A stretch of 32,453 bases of DNA from Bacillus sp. HF117_J1_D (GTDB taxonomy: Bacteria > Bacillota > Bacilli > Bacillales > Bacillaceae_C). The notes beneath the pieces are model-generated. The model was not told where the DNA came from, did no database searches, and saw only the letters and a list, made by a program, of their open reading frames with translations. The position numbers and the translations under genes were made by a program. The stretch is taken from assembly GCA_009928435.1 (NCBI GenBank), contig JAABNQ010000045.1, forward strand, positions 1-32,453, in the 5' to 3' direction. Shown one piece after another: positions 15,680-24,436 of the stretch (position 1 is its first letter; each line of letters opens with the position of its first letter).

Positions 15680-18169
15680 ATGGAAAAGGGAGATCAAAGT
15701 ATCGTCGAATCCGTCGGGACTGCAAATTTGCAAGGGACAGACCTTGATTTTTCTACAGGATTAAAGAGGCTCCAGCAGAAGGTGGAGTATCTGTTTCTTC
15801 AAAAAGGGCTTGCACTGCTAATTGTCAGCGTCTTGCTTGGACGAGCGTTGATCTTGTCGCAGTTGACTCCGTTCGCTTTGCCATTTTTTGCAGCTATATT
15901 TATGACAAGAAGGAAAAGCGCCCCTCTTGTGTTATTTGGCCTGTTGGCTGGTTCTCTGACCATATCCATAGGAAATACTCTATTTATTTTTTCTGCCTGC
16001 GCTATTTTCCTTGTAAGCTTTCGTTTGCTGGAAAGACTGCACACTATGCCAATTAAAGCGATGCCTTTTTATGTATTCTTTATTTCACTCTTTACCAAAT
16101 GCCTTTTCATTTATGCTGGAAATGGGCAGGTTTTTACAAACTACGATGCTCTCATGGCAGCTGTGGAAGCTGGCTTATCGTTGGTTCTTGTCTTTATCTT
16201 CATTCAGAGCATTCCTTTTCTGACAGCAGGAAAAAGAGCGAAGGCGTTAAAGACGGAGGAAGTCATCAGCTTCATTATTATGTTGGCATCTGTCATGACG
16301 GGAACAATTGGTTGGGCCATATACGGCTTGTCCATTGAACATATTTTATCCAGGTATCTCGTTATCCTATTTGCCTTTACAGCGGGTGCCACTGTCGGTT
16401 CTACCGTTGGTGTTGTGACAGGGCTCATTTTTAGCCTTGCAAGCATGGCCAGCTTTTTTCAAATGAGTTTGCTTGCATTTGCTGGCTTGCTGGGGGGACT
16501 GCTTAAGGAAGGTAAACGGGCTGGAACAGCGATAGGGCTTCTTGTGGCTACTTTGCTAGTTGGCATATATGGAGAGGAAAACGGAGTCCTAGCCATAACG
16601 ATGTATGAATCATCTATCGCAATTATCCTCTTATTCCTTACCCCGTATTCTTTGATAGAAAAGCTAGCCCGACATATTCCAGGCACAGCTGAATATGCAC
16701 AGGATCAGCAACAATATGCGAGAAAAGTCCGTGACATCACCGTTCGGAGAGTGGAACAGTTTTCCTCTGTTTTTGAAGCGCTTTCAGACAGCTTTTCTGA
16801 GCCGGAAAAATGGAAGGATTCCGTTGATGACGAACAAGAATTTGACTTATTTTTGAGCCATGTTACTGAGAAAACCTGTCAGATGTGTTTCAGGAAAGAT
16901 AAATGCTGGGGGGAGCACTTTGATAAAACATATGACCTGATGAAAAATATTATGCATGAAATAGATGAAGAATCGGGGTTGCTGCCAAGGCCGGTTCATC
17001 GCCAGTTGGAAAAGCATTGTAACAAAGCAGGAGCTGTAAAGAACGCCATCCATCAGGAATTGGCGGTTTATCAAGCGAACCAAAAGTTGAAACGCCAGGT
17101 CCAGGAAAGCAGGAAGCTTGTGGCGGAACAGCTTTTAGGTGTTTCTGAAGTAATGGGAGACTTTGCAAGAGAAATCAAGCGTGAACAGAATAACCATCAT
17201 AAGCAGGAAGAAATGCTTTTGAACGTCCTGCAGGATTTTGGCGTTGATATTGAATATGTAGAAATTTACAACCTGGAAGCCGGCAGCATTGATATTGATG
17301 TGATGATTCCAGATTGGTATGGAAATGGGGAATGTGAAAAACTAATTGCCCCACTCATTTCGGATATCATGGGCGAAACGGTCGTTGTTCAGAATAAGGA
17401 AGATGCCGAATTTGCAGATGGGTATCATTATGTGACTATGCGATCCGCCAAGGCCTATGTGGTTGAGACAGGGGTAGCCCACGCAGCCAAAGGAGGGGGT
17501 TTTCTTTCAGGTGATAGCTATTCAACGATTGAACTGAGTGGAGGGAAATTTGCACTTGCCATAAGTGACGGTATGGGCAACGGAGAGAGGGCTCATAAAG
17601 AGAGCAATGAAACATTGAAGCTGTTACAAAAGATTCTTCAGTCGGGCATTGAGGAAAAGGTAGCAATAAAATCAATCAATTCTGTCTTATCTTTAAGAAC
17701 GGATGATGAAATTTTTTCAACCCTGGATTTGGCTATGATTGATTTGCAGACAATTGAAGCCAAGTTTCTGAAAATAGGATCAACACCGAGCTTTATCAAA
17801 AGGGGGAATAAAATTAAAAAAATCGAAACGAGTAATTTGCCAATCGGAATATTGGAGGAATTTGACTTTGACGTCGTTACGGAACAGCTTCGAGATGGAG
17901 ATTTGATTATTATGATGAGCGATGGCGTCTTCGAAGGGCCAAAGCATGTGGAGAATTACGAATTATGGATGAAAAGAAAGCTGAAAGAGCTACAGACAAG
18001 TGATCCACAGGCTATTTCCGACCTCATCATGGAGGAGGTGATTCGGACTCGTTCAGGGGTCATACAAGATGATATGACGATCGTCACGGCAGAAATAAAG
18101 CGGAACACTCCCAAATGGGCAGCAATCCCCGTTCGAAACAAAGCATCTAAATTATCAGGTGCAAGCTAG
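15680..18169 (+). CDS. spoIIE: SpoIIE, sporulation stage II serine phosphatase
   Basis: SpoIIE dephosphorylates the anti-anti-sigma factor SpoIIAA, which frees sigma-F in the forespore; it also interacts with FtsZ at the polar septum. The 829-aa product has a cytoplasmic N-terminus, about ten membrane helices between residues 35 and 330 and a central regulatory/FtsZ-binding region (about 330-590). The C-terminal PP2C-type phosphatase domain has the metal-binding acidic residues in place: D630 in SDGMGNG, D748 in MSDGVFEG and D797-D798 in DDMTIV. Length is normal. GGGGAG at 15665-15670 precedes the ATG. It is preceded by a Spo0A-type promoter with a 21-bp spacer. Confidence 0.97.
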   Translation: MEKGDQSIVESVGTANLQGTDLDFSTGLKRLQQKVEYLFLQKGLALLIVSVLLGRALILSQLTPFALPFFAAIFMTRRKSAPLVLFGLLAGSLTISIGNTLFIFSACAIFLVSFRLLERLHTMPIKAMPFYVFFISLFTKCLFIYAGNGQVFTNYDALMAAVEAGLSLVLVFIFIQSIPFLTAGKRAKALKTEEVISFIIMLASVMTGTIGWAIYGLSIEHILSRYLVILFAFTAGATVGSTVGVVTGLIFSLASMASFFQMSLLAFAGLLGGLLKEGKRAGTAIGLLVATLLVGIYGEENGVLAITMYESSIAIILLFLTPYSLIEKLARHIPGTAEYAQDQQQYARKVRDITVRRVEQFSSVFEALSDSFSEPEKWKDSVDDEQEFDLFLSHVTEKTCQMCFRKDKCWGEHFDKTYDLMKNIMHEIDEESGLLPRPVHRQLEKHCNKAGAVKNAIHQELAVYQANQKLKRQVQESRKLVAEQLLGVSEVMGDFAREIKREQNNHHKQEEMLLNVLQDFGVDIEYVEIYNLEAGSIDIDVMIPDWYGNGECEKLIAPLISDIMGETVVVQNKEDAEFADGYHYVTMRSAKAYVVETGVAHAAKGGGFLSGDSYSTIELSGGKFALAISDGMGNGERAHKESNETLKLLQKILQSGIEEKVAIKSINSVLSLRTDDEIFSTLDLAMIDLQTIEAKFLKIGSTPSFIKRGNKIKKIETSNLPIGILEEFDFDVVTEQLRDGDLIIMMSDGVFEGPKHVENYELWMKRKLKELQTSDPQAISDLIMEEVIRTRSGVIQDDMTIVTAEIKRNTPKWAAIPVRNKASKLSGAS

Positions 18170-18178
18170 TTCAAGATA

Positions 18179-18191
18179 GGGGTCTGACCCC
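18179..18191. repeat. GGGGTCTGACCCC palindrome after spoIIE
   Basis: A perfect 6-bp inverted repeat around one T begins 10 bases after the spoIIE stop and ends one base before the -35 of the yabS promoter. Palindromes of this type recur as REP-like intergenic elements in other bacterial genomes (recalled, not checked). It has no T-run and could also act as an operator. Confidence 0.75.
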
Positions 18192-18192
18192 G

Positions 18193-18222
18193 GTATAAAA
18201 ACCTCCTGATCCGGCGAGGATG
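18193..18222 (+). promoter_or_regulatory. Sigma-F-type promoter of yabS-yabT
   Basis: GTATA (18193-18197), a 15-bp spacer and GGCGAGGATG (18213-18222) match the sigma-F pattern GYWTA-N15-GGNNANANTR with one mismatch. YabT is a forespore (sigma-F) protein in B. subtilis, which agrees. Confidence 0.55.
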
Positions 18223-18272
18223 ATAGCAGATCAAACGGCTGGTAGCCGCGAACGGAAATGGAGGAAATGAAT

Positions 18273-19010
18273 GTGAAGAAAGGTACGTTAAAACAAATAT
18301 TACTTATTACAGATGGATGCTCCAATCAGGGGGAAGATCCGGTAGCTATGGCATCATTGGCACAGGAAAATGGCATTACCGTAAATGTGATTGGCGTGTT
18401 GGAAAATGATGCAATAGATGAAAAAGGAATGGCAGAAATCGAAGGAATCGCGATGGCCGGTGGCGGAATCAGTCAAATTGTTTATGCGAAAGTTTTATCT
18501 GAAACTGTTCAAATGGTTACAAGAAAAGCAATGGCACAGACCATACAAGGAGTTGTGAATCGGGAGCTACGGCAAATCTTGGGGAGTGATACATCTCTTG
18601 AAGAGCTTCCTCCTAACCAGAGGGGAGAAGTGATGGAGGTAGTGGATGAACTAGGCGAAACATCTGACTTGGAGGTTCTGGTTCTGATTGATACTAGTGC
18701 CAGCATGAAATTCAAGCTGCCGACTGTTCAGGAGGCGCTACTCGATCTGTCTTTGAGTTTGAATGCACGTTCAGGGAAAAATTCTTATTCTGTTTATGTT
18801 TTCCCTGGAAAACGAGAGGAAGTTAGCAGGCTGTTGGATTGGACACCTCAGCTTGATAAGTTGACCAATGTGTTTCCAAAATTGGCTGCAGGTGGGGTTA
18901 CACCTACAGGACCAGCACTTCGTGAGGCTGTCGCTTCTTTTGAAAAAAACCGCTCACTAAGGGGGCTTTTCTTAAGGGATGAAGAACAATTCCTGGATGA
19001 AACAATGTAA
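18273..19010 (+). CDS. yabS: YabS, VWA-like protein with circularly permuted motif order
   Basis: The 245-aa product, encoded next to the kinase gene yabT, has all motifs of a von Willebrand factor A fold but in swapped order. Residues 8-90 look like the C-terminal half of a usual VWA domain (LLITDG at 10-15, TVNVIGV, IEGIAMAGGG). After a linker of about 40 residues come the N-terminal-half motifs: the MIDAS sequence DTSAS at 140-144 and GGVTPTGPAL at 207-216. The GTG at 18273 is chosen because AATGGAGG lies 8 bp upstream; the ATG at 18267 is too close and that at 18258 lacks a ribosome site. This start gives the B. subtilis YabS length. Role unknown; binding of a protein partner through the metal site is an inference. 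Confidence 0.85.
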   Translation: MKKGTLKQILLITDGCSNQGEDPVAMASLAQENGITVNVIGVLENDAIDEKGMAEIEGIAMAGGGISQIVYAKVLSETVQMVTRKAMAQTIQGVVNRELRQILGSDTSLEELPPNQRGEVMEVVDELGETSDLEVLVLIDTSASMKFKLPTVQEALLDLSLSLNARSGKNSYSVYVFPGKREEVSRLLDWTPQLDKLTNVFPKLAAGGVTPTGPALREAVASFEKNRSLRGLFLRDEEQFLDETM

Positions 19011-19920
19011 CTTTTCGCTGGGGACTGTTGTAGGGGGCAAATGGCATGGCCAGCATTACACCATCATCAAGAAACTGGGTAGCGGAGCCAACGGTGTTGT
19101 CTATCTTGCAAAAGGAAAAGATGGTGATGTTGCATTGAAAATGAGCGATGACAGCATGTCCATCATATCGGAAGTAAATGTGCTCAAAGCTTTTTCGAAG
19201 GTCCGGGGACCAGTCCTTGGGCCTTCTTTATTGGATGTGGATGATTGGGAAAAAAGAAATCGAAAGCCGATCCCCTTTTATGTAATGGAGTATATTGAAG
19301 GGGATGATCTGCTCACCTTCATTCGTCGCAAAGGTCGACATTGGGCAGGGGTACTGATTGTGCAACTGTTGGATATTTTGGAGCAGATGCATAAGCAAGG
19401 CTGGGTTTTTGGTGATCTGAAGCCTGAAAATCTCATTGTATCTCCTCCGAGGACAAGGATTCGCTGTATAGATGTTGGAGGAACAACAAAAGAAGGGCGT
19501 TCAATTAAAGAGTTCACGGAGTTTTTCGACAGAGGCTACTGGGGATTGGGATCCAGAAAGGCAGAGCCTTCCTACGATATTTTTTCAACAGCGATGCTCA
19601 TGATCAATGTATATTATCCGGGCAGGTTTACACGAAAGGGAAACGGGCTGGCTCAATTAAAGGAAATGATTAAAAGGGACCCAGAGCTTCATAGTTTTGA
19701 GCCAGTGTTGCTTAAAGCGCTTGAAGGGAAATACCAAAATGCTGGAGAGATGAAAAACGAATGGCTTAGAAAGCTCTCCATCCGGAATTCCAGATCCCAA
19801 TTACACTCAAGAAAAAAGCAGAAAAGCCAGAGAAAAAGGAGTTCTATGAATGAGACTGCTGGTGTTTTGCTGATTACGTCATTTTTGTATGGCTTATACA
19901 TATATTTATTTCTATTATAG
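18979..19920 (+). CDS. yabT: YabT, membrane-anchored sporulation Ser/Thr kinase
   Basis: YabT is a Hanks-type kinase that in B. subtilis acts in the forespore, is stimulated by DNA and phosphorylates RecA. The 313-aa product has a glycine loop GSGANG at 34-39, the ATP-binding lysine K54 in VALK, helix-C E65, a catalytic loop FGDLKPEN at 144-151 and DVGG at 165-168. Thus HRD is FGD and DFG is DVG, as I recall for the B. subtilis protein. A basic Lys/Arg/Ser stretch (about 270-289) may bind DNA, and a hydrophobic helix at about 293-313 anchors the C-terminus. The start at 18979 overlaps yabS by 32 bp and has no well-spaced ribosome site, so coupling is likely; ATG 18997 is the alternative. Confidence 0.92.
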   Translation: MKNNSWMKQCNFSLGTVVGGKWHGQHYTIIKKLGSGANGVVYLAKGKDGDVALKMSDDSMSIISEVNVLKAFSKVRGPVLGPSLLDVDDWEKRNRKPIPFYVMEYIEGDDLLTFIRRKGRHWAGVLIVQLLDILEQMHKQGWVFGDLKPENLIVSPPRTRIRCIDVGGTTKEGRSIKEFTEFFDRGYWGLGSRKAEPSYDIFSTAMLMINVYYPGRFTRKGNGLAQLKEMIKRDPELHSFEPVLLKALEGKYQNAGEMKNEWLRKLSIRNSRSQLHSRKKQKSQRKRSSMNETAGVLLITSFLYGLYIYLFLL

Positions 19921-20008
19921 AGGGGAAGTTTCGTGAGGTTCCTTCGTGAAAATGGTAAACTAATGGAGGAAAGGCGAGTTTCCGCTATTTCTGCGTTGCC
20001 TTCTGAAT

Positions 20009-20037
20009 TTGACCATTTTTTGAACACGTACTATACA
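20009..20037 (+). promoter_or_regulatory. Sigma-A promoter of tilS-hprT
   Basis: TTGACC (20009-20014), 17 bp and TATACA (20032-20037) form a good vegetative promoter placed just before the ATG at 20059. It separates this housekeeping operon from sporulation genes upstream. Confidence 0.65.
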
Positions 20038-20058
20038 AGTAGGGGAATAGATGACCTG

Positions 20059-21471
20059 ATGTTAGACTTTGAGAAAAAGACATTGAACTTTATTAAAAGA
20101 CACCGGCTATTAGACAGTGGAGACCTTGTCCTGGCTGCTGTATCTGGAGGACCCGATTCAATGGCCATGCTTGATTTTTTTGTAAAAAGACAGGGGCTTT
20201 TCGATATTAGTTTGGCGGTCGTCCATGTAGACCATATGCTCCGAGGGAAGGAATCTGCTCAGGACCTGGAATACGTAAAAGCCTACTGCGAGCAGAATGG
20301 ACTAGAATTGAAGGCAGCCTCCATCGATATCAAAAAGAAAATGGAGACGGAGAATAAAGGGATGCAGGAGACTGCGAGGGCGTATCGTTACCGTTTTTTT
20401 GAAACTGTTATGAAGGAGCTTGGTGCAAATAAGCTTGCTGTTGCGCAGCATGCAGATGACCAAGTCGAAACAATCCTCATGCGCTTAACGAGGGGGAGCA
20501 GCGGTAAGTCTCGTGCCGGAATCCAGTCAACAAGGCGATTTGGCAACGGAGAGTTGATCCGCCCGCTTCTTGGAGTGAATAGAAAGGAAATCGAGGAATA
20601 TTGCGCTTCTCACCATTTGAAGCCCAGAATTGATCCCAGCAATGAAAAGCCAGCCTACACAAGGAATCGTTTTCGAATGGATGTGCTGCCGACCCTCAAG
20701 CGGGAAAATCAACAAGTTCATGAACATTTTCAGAGATTCAGCGAAGAGTTACTGGAAGATGAAGCTTATTTGGAAATGCTGGCTGAACGTGAAATCAGGG
20801 CGGGAAGTGCTTTTGAAAATGGAAAGATCCGGTTAGATATTCGCTCTTTTTTACAAATGCCTTTGCCTTTACAAAGAAGGGGGATTCATCTAATATTAAG
20901 CTATCTTTATAAGAAAAATATAACCCACGTAACCGCCTGGCATGTTGAATTGATTGGGAAGCTTTTGCAAGGGGAAAACCCTTCGGGAAAGCTGAACCTC
21001 CCTCTTGGATTAAACGTCATCCGATCCTATGGTCATTGTGTTTTTACGTTTGAGGAAATGAAACCGGCACAAGATTACGAATATGAAATCAGTGTTGGAC
21101 AGGAAATCCTCCTTCCGGATGGAGGGATGGTTCGTTTGGAAAATGCATCAGGTGCCTTTGCAGGTGAGGATGAAGATTTTATCTATTTGAAGGAGAATGA
21201 TTTAAAGCTCCCACTCATTATACGGACCCGAAGGCCAGGTGATCGGATCAAGGCCAAAGGATTGGAAGGAACGAAAAAATTAAAAAAATTATTCATTGAT
21301 AAAAAAATCCCCAGATTCCAGCGGGACAGCTGGCCGGTCATAACCGACCAGCGAAATCAGATATTATGGGTTCCGGGATTGAAAAAATCCTTATATGATG
21401 TAGGACCTCAAGGACAAGGACATCAATATATATTGTACTACAGAACCTCTGGAGGGCAGCATAGCCAATGA
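20059..21471 (+). CDS. tilS: TilS, tRNA(Ile)-lysidine synthetase
   Basis: TilS uses ATP and lysine to convert cytidine 34 of the CAU-anticodon tRNA-Ile to lysidine, which changes its decoding from AUG to AUA; it is essential. From the ATG at 20059 the protein has 470 residues, the B. subtilis length. The PP-loop ATP motif SGGPDS is at 29-34, HVDHMLRG follows, then the TilS C-terminal domain ([23 protein letters not shown]). The frame is open 42 codons further up to a GTG at 19933 that has a good AGGGGAAG ribosome site; I prefer 20059 because the promoter lies inside that extension. The stop overlaps hprT as ATGA. Confidence 0.94.
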   Translation: MLDFEKKTLNFIKRHRLLDSGDLVLAAVSGGPDSMAMLDFFVKRQGLFDISLAVVHVDHMLRGKESAQDLEYVKAYCEQNGLELKAASIDIKKKMETENKGMQETARAYRYRFFETVMKELGANKLAVAQHADDQVETILMRLTRGSSGKSRAGIQSTRRFGNGELIRPLLGVNRKEIEEYCASHHLKPRIDPSNEKPAYTRNRFRMDVLPTLKRENQQVHEHFQRFSEELLEDEAYLEMLAEREIRAGSAFENGKIRLDIRSFLQMPLPLQRRGIHLILSYLYKKNITHVTAWHVELIGKLLQGENPSGKLNLPLGLNVIRSYGHCVFTFEEMKPAQDYEYEISVGQEILLPDGGMVRLENASGAFAGEDEDFIYLKENDLKLPLIIRTRRPGDRIKAKGLEGTKKLKKLFIDKKIPRFQRDSWPVITDQRNQILWVPGLKKSLYDVGPQGQGHQYILYYRTSGGQHSQ

Positions 21472-22016
21472 AAAATGACATTGAAAGAGTATTGATTACG
21501 GAAGAAGAGATTGATGAGAAAATCCGAGAGTTTGGGGCTCAACTAACGGAGGAATACGACGGCCGTTTTCCACTTGTCATCGGTGTTTTAAAAGGGGCCA
21601 TGCCATTCATGGCAGATCTATTGAAAAGGGTCGATACTTATTTGGAAATGGATTTCATGGATATTTCGAGTTACGGTATGTCCACAGCCTCTTCTGGAGA
21701 AGTGAAAATCTTAAAGGATTTGAATACGCCAGTTGAAGGCCGAGACATTTTGATTATTGAGGATATTATTGATAGTGGTGTTACTCTGAGTTACCTTGTG
21801 GAGTTATTCCGCTACAGGAAAGCAAAGTCGATCAAAATAGTGACATTGCTTGATAAACCTGAAGGAAGAAAAGCAGATGTGAAAGCCGACTATGTGGGCT
21901 TTGTTGTTCCAAACGCGTTTGTTGTAGGTTACGGGCTTGATTACGCGGAGAAGTACCGGAACCTTCCTTATATAGGGGTTTTGAAACCAGCGGTATATGG
22001 CAATAATGAAAATTAA
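21468..22016 (+). CDS. hprT: Hypoxanthine-guanine phosphoribosyltransferase
   Basis: HprT salvages hypoxanthine and guanine with PRPP to give IMP and GMP; low HprT activity affects GTP and (p)ppGpp control in B. subtilis. The 182-aa product contains the PRPP signature EDIIDSGVT at 98-106, the [13 protein letters not shown] segment near residue 40, a DFMDISSYG flexible-loop region and the C-terminal [19 protein letters not shown] segment. It overlaps tilS by four bases; GGAGGG at 21451-21456 lies 11 bp upstream. In B. subtilis tilS and hprT products also interact near ftsH control; here the conserved order tilS-hprT-ftsH is kept. Confidence 0.96.
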   Translation: MKNDIERVLITEEEIDEKIREFGAQLTEEYDGRFPLVIGVLKGAMPFMADLLKRVDTYLEMDFMDISSYGMSTASSGEVKILKDLNTPVEGRDILIIEDIIDSGVTLSYLVELFRYRKAKSIKIVTLLDKPEGRKADVKADYVGFVVPNAFVVGYGLDYAEKYRNLPYIGVLKPAVYGNNEN

Positions 22017-22045
22017 TGGATGAGAAACAAAATTACAGTGGAGAT

Positions 22046-22073
22046 TTGTTGGAAAGTCCGAAATGACTATGAT
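22046..22073 (+). promoter_or_regulatory. Possible sigma-A promoter of ftsH
   Basis: TTGTTG (22046-22051), 16 bp and TATGAT (22068-22073). The -10 is good and the -35 weak. Placement 41 bp before ftsH is sensible, since ftsH has its own promoter in B. subtilis. Confidence 0.4.
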
Positions 22074-22114
22074 ACTATTGAATATAGTTTTTTGACCGTG
22101 GGAGGAGGCTAGGG

Positions 22115-24136
22115 ATGAACCGGATCTTTAGAAACACAATCTTTTATTTACTTATTTTTCTCGTTCTCATCGGGATTGTCAGTTGGTTTAACAATACCAA
22201 TGAAACGACAAATAATATAACGTATAAAAAATTTATCACACACTTGGAAAATGGAGATATCAAGGAATTTTCCATACAGCCTGAAAGAGGCGTCTATGAA
22301 GTCGTTGGCCAATTGAAAAATGCCAAAGAAGGCGAGCGTTTCATAACATATGTGATGAATAACCCGGCAATGCTTGACAGGATCGATGCTGCCGCATCTG
22401 AGGTTGAAGTTATGCCGGCAAAAGAAACAAGTGGCTGGGTATCTTTCTTTACAACCATCATCCCGTTTATCATCATCTTTATTTTATTTTTCTTCTTGCT
22501 CAATCAGGCACAAGGTGGCGGAAGCCGTGTCATGAACTTTGGAAAAAGCAAGGCGAAGCTTTATAGTGAAGAGAAGAAGAAAGTCCGCTTTAAAGATGTA
22601 GCGGGTGCTGATGAAGAGAAGCAGGAATTGGTGGAAGTAGTAGACTTTTTGAAAGACCCGAGAAAGTTCTCTGATCTAGGGGCACGGATTCCGAAGGGGA
22701 TTCTGCTAGTTGGACCACCAGGAACAGGTAAAACCTTGCTTGCACGGGCAGTTGCCGGGGAAGCGGGGGTTCCGTTCTTCTCAATCAGTGGTTCCGACTT
22801 TGTTGAGATGTTTGTAGGTGTCGGTGCGTCTAGGGTACGTGATTTGTTCGAAAATGCGAAAAAAAATGCACCGTGTATGATTTTTATTGATGAAATTGAT
22901 GCTGTCGGTCGCCAACGTGGCGCTGGTCTTGGTGGGGGACATGACGAGCGGGAACAGACATTGAACCAGTTGCTCGTTGAAATGGATGGATTTGGCGAAA
23001 ATGAAGGTATTATCATCATTGCTGCCACCAACCGCCCGGATATCCTTGACCCGGCCCTACTGCGCCCAGGCCGTTTTGACCGTCAAATTACGGTTGATCG
23101 CCCGGATGTTAACGGAAGGGAAGCAGTTCTAAGAGTTCATGCGAGAAACAAACCGCTTGATGGTTCAGTTGACCTTAAAGCAATCGCTATGAGGACACCA
23201 GGATTTTCAGGTGCTGATTTAGAAAATCTGTTGAACGAAGCTGCGTTGATTGCAGCCCGTCGAAATAAAAAGACAATTGATATGACGGATGTCGATGAAG
23301 CGACAGATAGGGTTATTGCAGGTCCAGCCAAAAAAAGCAGGGTTATTTCCGAAAAAGAAAGAAATATTGTTGCCTACCATGAAGGCGGACATACCGTTAT
23401 TGGATTGGTTCTTGATGAAGCAGATGTTGTTCATAAGGTGACAATTGTTCCAAGGGGGCAGGCAGGCGGTTATGCCGTTATGCTTCCTAAAGAAGACCGT
23501 TACTTTATGACGAAGCCAGAGCTCCTTGATAAAATCACTGGTTTGCTTGGTGGTCGGGTAGCGGAAGAAATTATATTTGGAGAAGTGTCTACCGGAGCTC
23601 ATAATGACTTCCAACGTGCAACGAATATTGCCCGTAAGATGGTGACTGAATACGGAATGAGTGATAAGCTTGGTCCACTGCAATTCGGTCAGGCCCAGGG
23701 CGGTCAAGTATTCCTTGGTAGAGATTTGCATAATGAGCAAAACTATTCAGATGCCATTGCTTTTGAAATAGACCAGGAAATCCAACGTATCATTAAAGAA
23801 TGTTATGCACGTGCTAAAGAGATTTTAACGAAGCATCGTGACAAGCTGGAATTAATTGCCCAAACCTTGTTGGATGTAGAAACTTTGGATGCTGAACAAA
23901 TTAGAAGCCTGTTCGATACCGGAAAGCTTCCAGATCGCTCTGTCGCATCTTTGAACTCAGGTAATGAAGGTCAGGACCATGAAGAGCCCAAAGTGACACT
24001 TCAACCTAAGGAAGAGGAAAGCGATCCATTAGCTATTGATGAACAGCGTCCGAAAGATCCGCTTGCTCCTCCTGAAAAAATGGGGCCAACAAAGCCTTCC
24101 GATCCTAAAGATTCGGACTCGGATCATAGAGCTTAG
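22115..24136 (+). CDS. ftsH: FtsH, membrane-bound ATP-dependent zinc metalloprotease
   Basis: FtsH is a hexameric AAA protease that degrades membrane and short-lived cytoplasmic proteins; in B. subtilis it is needed for sporulation and stress survival. The 673-aa protein has a transmembrane helix at about 7-23, an external domain, a second helix at about 110-131, Walker A GPPGTGKT at 200-207, Walker B IFIDEID, the second region of homology ([20 protein letters not shown]) and the zinc site HEGGH at 422-426. The C-terminal tail from about 606 is acidic, rich in Pro, Asp, Glu and Lys, and about 35 residues longer than in B. subtilis. A strong GGAGGAGG precedes the ATG and a terminator follows. 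Confidence 0.97.
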   Translation: MNRIFRNTIFYLLIFLVLIGIVSWFNNTNETTNNITYKKFITHLENGDIKEFSIQPERGVYEVVGQLKNAKEGERFITYVMNNPAMLDRIDAAASEVEVMPAKETSGWVSFFTTIIPFIIIFILFFFLLNQAQGGGSRVMNFGKSKAKLYSEEKKKVRFKDVAGADEEKQELVEVVDFLKDPRKFSDLGARIPKGILLVGPPGTGKTLLARAVAGEAGVPFFSISGSDFVEMFVGVGASRVRDLFENAKKNAPCMIFIDEIDAVGRQRGAGLGGGHDEREQTLNQLLVEMDGFGENEGIIIIAATNRPDILDPALLRPGRFDRQITVDRPDVNGREAVLRVHARNKPLDGSVDLKAIAMRTPGFSGADLENLLNEAALIAARRNKKTIDMTDVDEATDRVIAGPAKKSRVISEKERNIVAYHEGGHTVIGLVLDEADVVHKVTIVPRGQAGGYAVMLPKEDRYFMTKPELLDKITGLLGGRVAEEIIFGEVSTGAHNDFQRATNIARKMVTEYGMSDKLGPLQFGQAQGGQVFLGRDLHNEQNYSDAIAFEIDQEIQRIIKECYARAKEILTKHRDKLELIAQTLLDVETLDAEQIRSLFDTGKLPDRSVASLNSGNEGQDHEEPKVTLQPKEEESDPLAIDEQRPKDPLAPPEKMGPTKPSDPKDSDSDHRA

Positions 24137-24144
24137 ACTATATG

Positions 24145-24176
24145 AAGACACTGATATATATATCGGTGTCTTTTTT
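24145..24176 (+). terminator. Intrinsic terminator after ftsH
   Basis: GACACTGAT (24147-24155) pairs with ATCGGTGTC (24162-24170), one T-G pair, followed by TTTTTT; it starts 10 bp after the ftsH stop. Confidence 0.88.
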
Positions 24177-24180
24177 CTTC

Positions 24181-24202
24181 AGTAAAAAAGTATAAAATCA
24201 GA
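24181..24202 (+). repeat. Imperfect direct repeat, copy 1 (copy 2 at 24296-24317)
   Basis: The 22 bases here and at 24296-24317 are identical at 20 positions (mismatches at 6 and 19) and share the core AAAGTATAAAAT. Both copies lie between the ftsH terminator and coaX. Function unknown. Confidence 0.7.
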
Positions 24203-24219
24203 CTGAGTTTTGGCGAACA

Positions 24220-24263
24220 GCGGACTTTGCGTCGTCTCGGATAAGTCTGCATCGGCTTTTTTT
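24220..24263 (+). other. Terminator-like hairpin in the coaX upstream region
   Basis: GCGGACTT (24220-24227) can pair, with one G-T, with AAGTCTGC (24243-24250); six bases later comes a run of seven Ts (24257-24263). The 15-nt loop and the gap before the Ts make it a weak terminator or attenuator candidate. Confidence 0.35.
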
Positions 24264-24388
24264 GTTAATGATCGGGCGTTTGTCTTTTGTTCTAGAGTAA
24301 GAAAGTATAAAATTAGAGGAATACTTTTATCAAATTTCGCTAAGGTAGCGCGCCTTTCATTTTTATTATTTAGGCCGAAGGACTTTAA

Positions 24389-24397
24389 TGGTATGAT
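24389..24397 (+). promoter_or_regulatory. Extended -10 promoter of coaX
   Basis: TGGTATGAT (24389-24397) fits the extended -10 form TGnTATAAT with one mismatch; no clear -35 is present. It is 39 bp before the proposed TTG start. Confidence 0.5.
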
Positions 24398-24436
24398 GTG
24401 TGGAGAAAACAGTCTTGTAAAAAGTTGGTGAGAAGG

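Noticed and set aside
24210-24431. 73-residue open frame before coaX
   Set aside because: No ribosome site, runs across a hairpin, the coaX promoter and the coaX start; no recognisable protein features.
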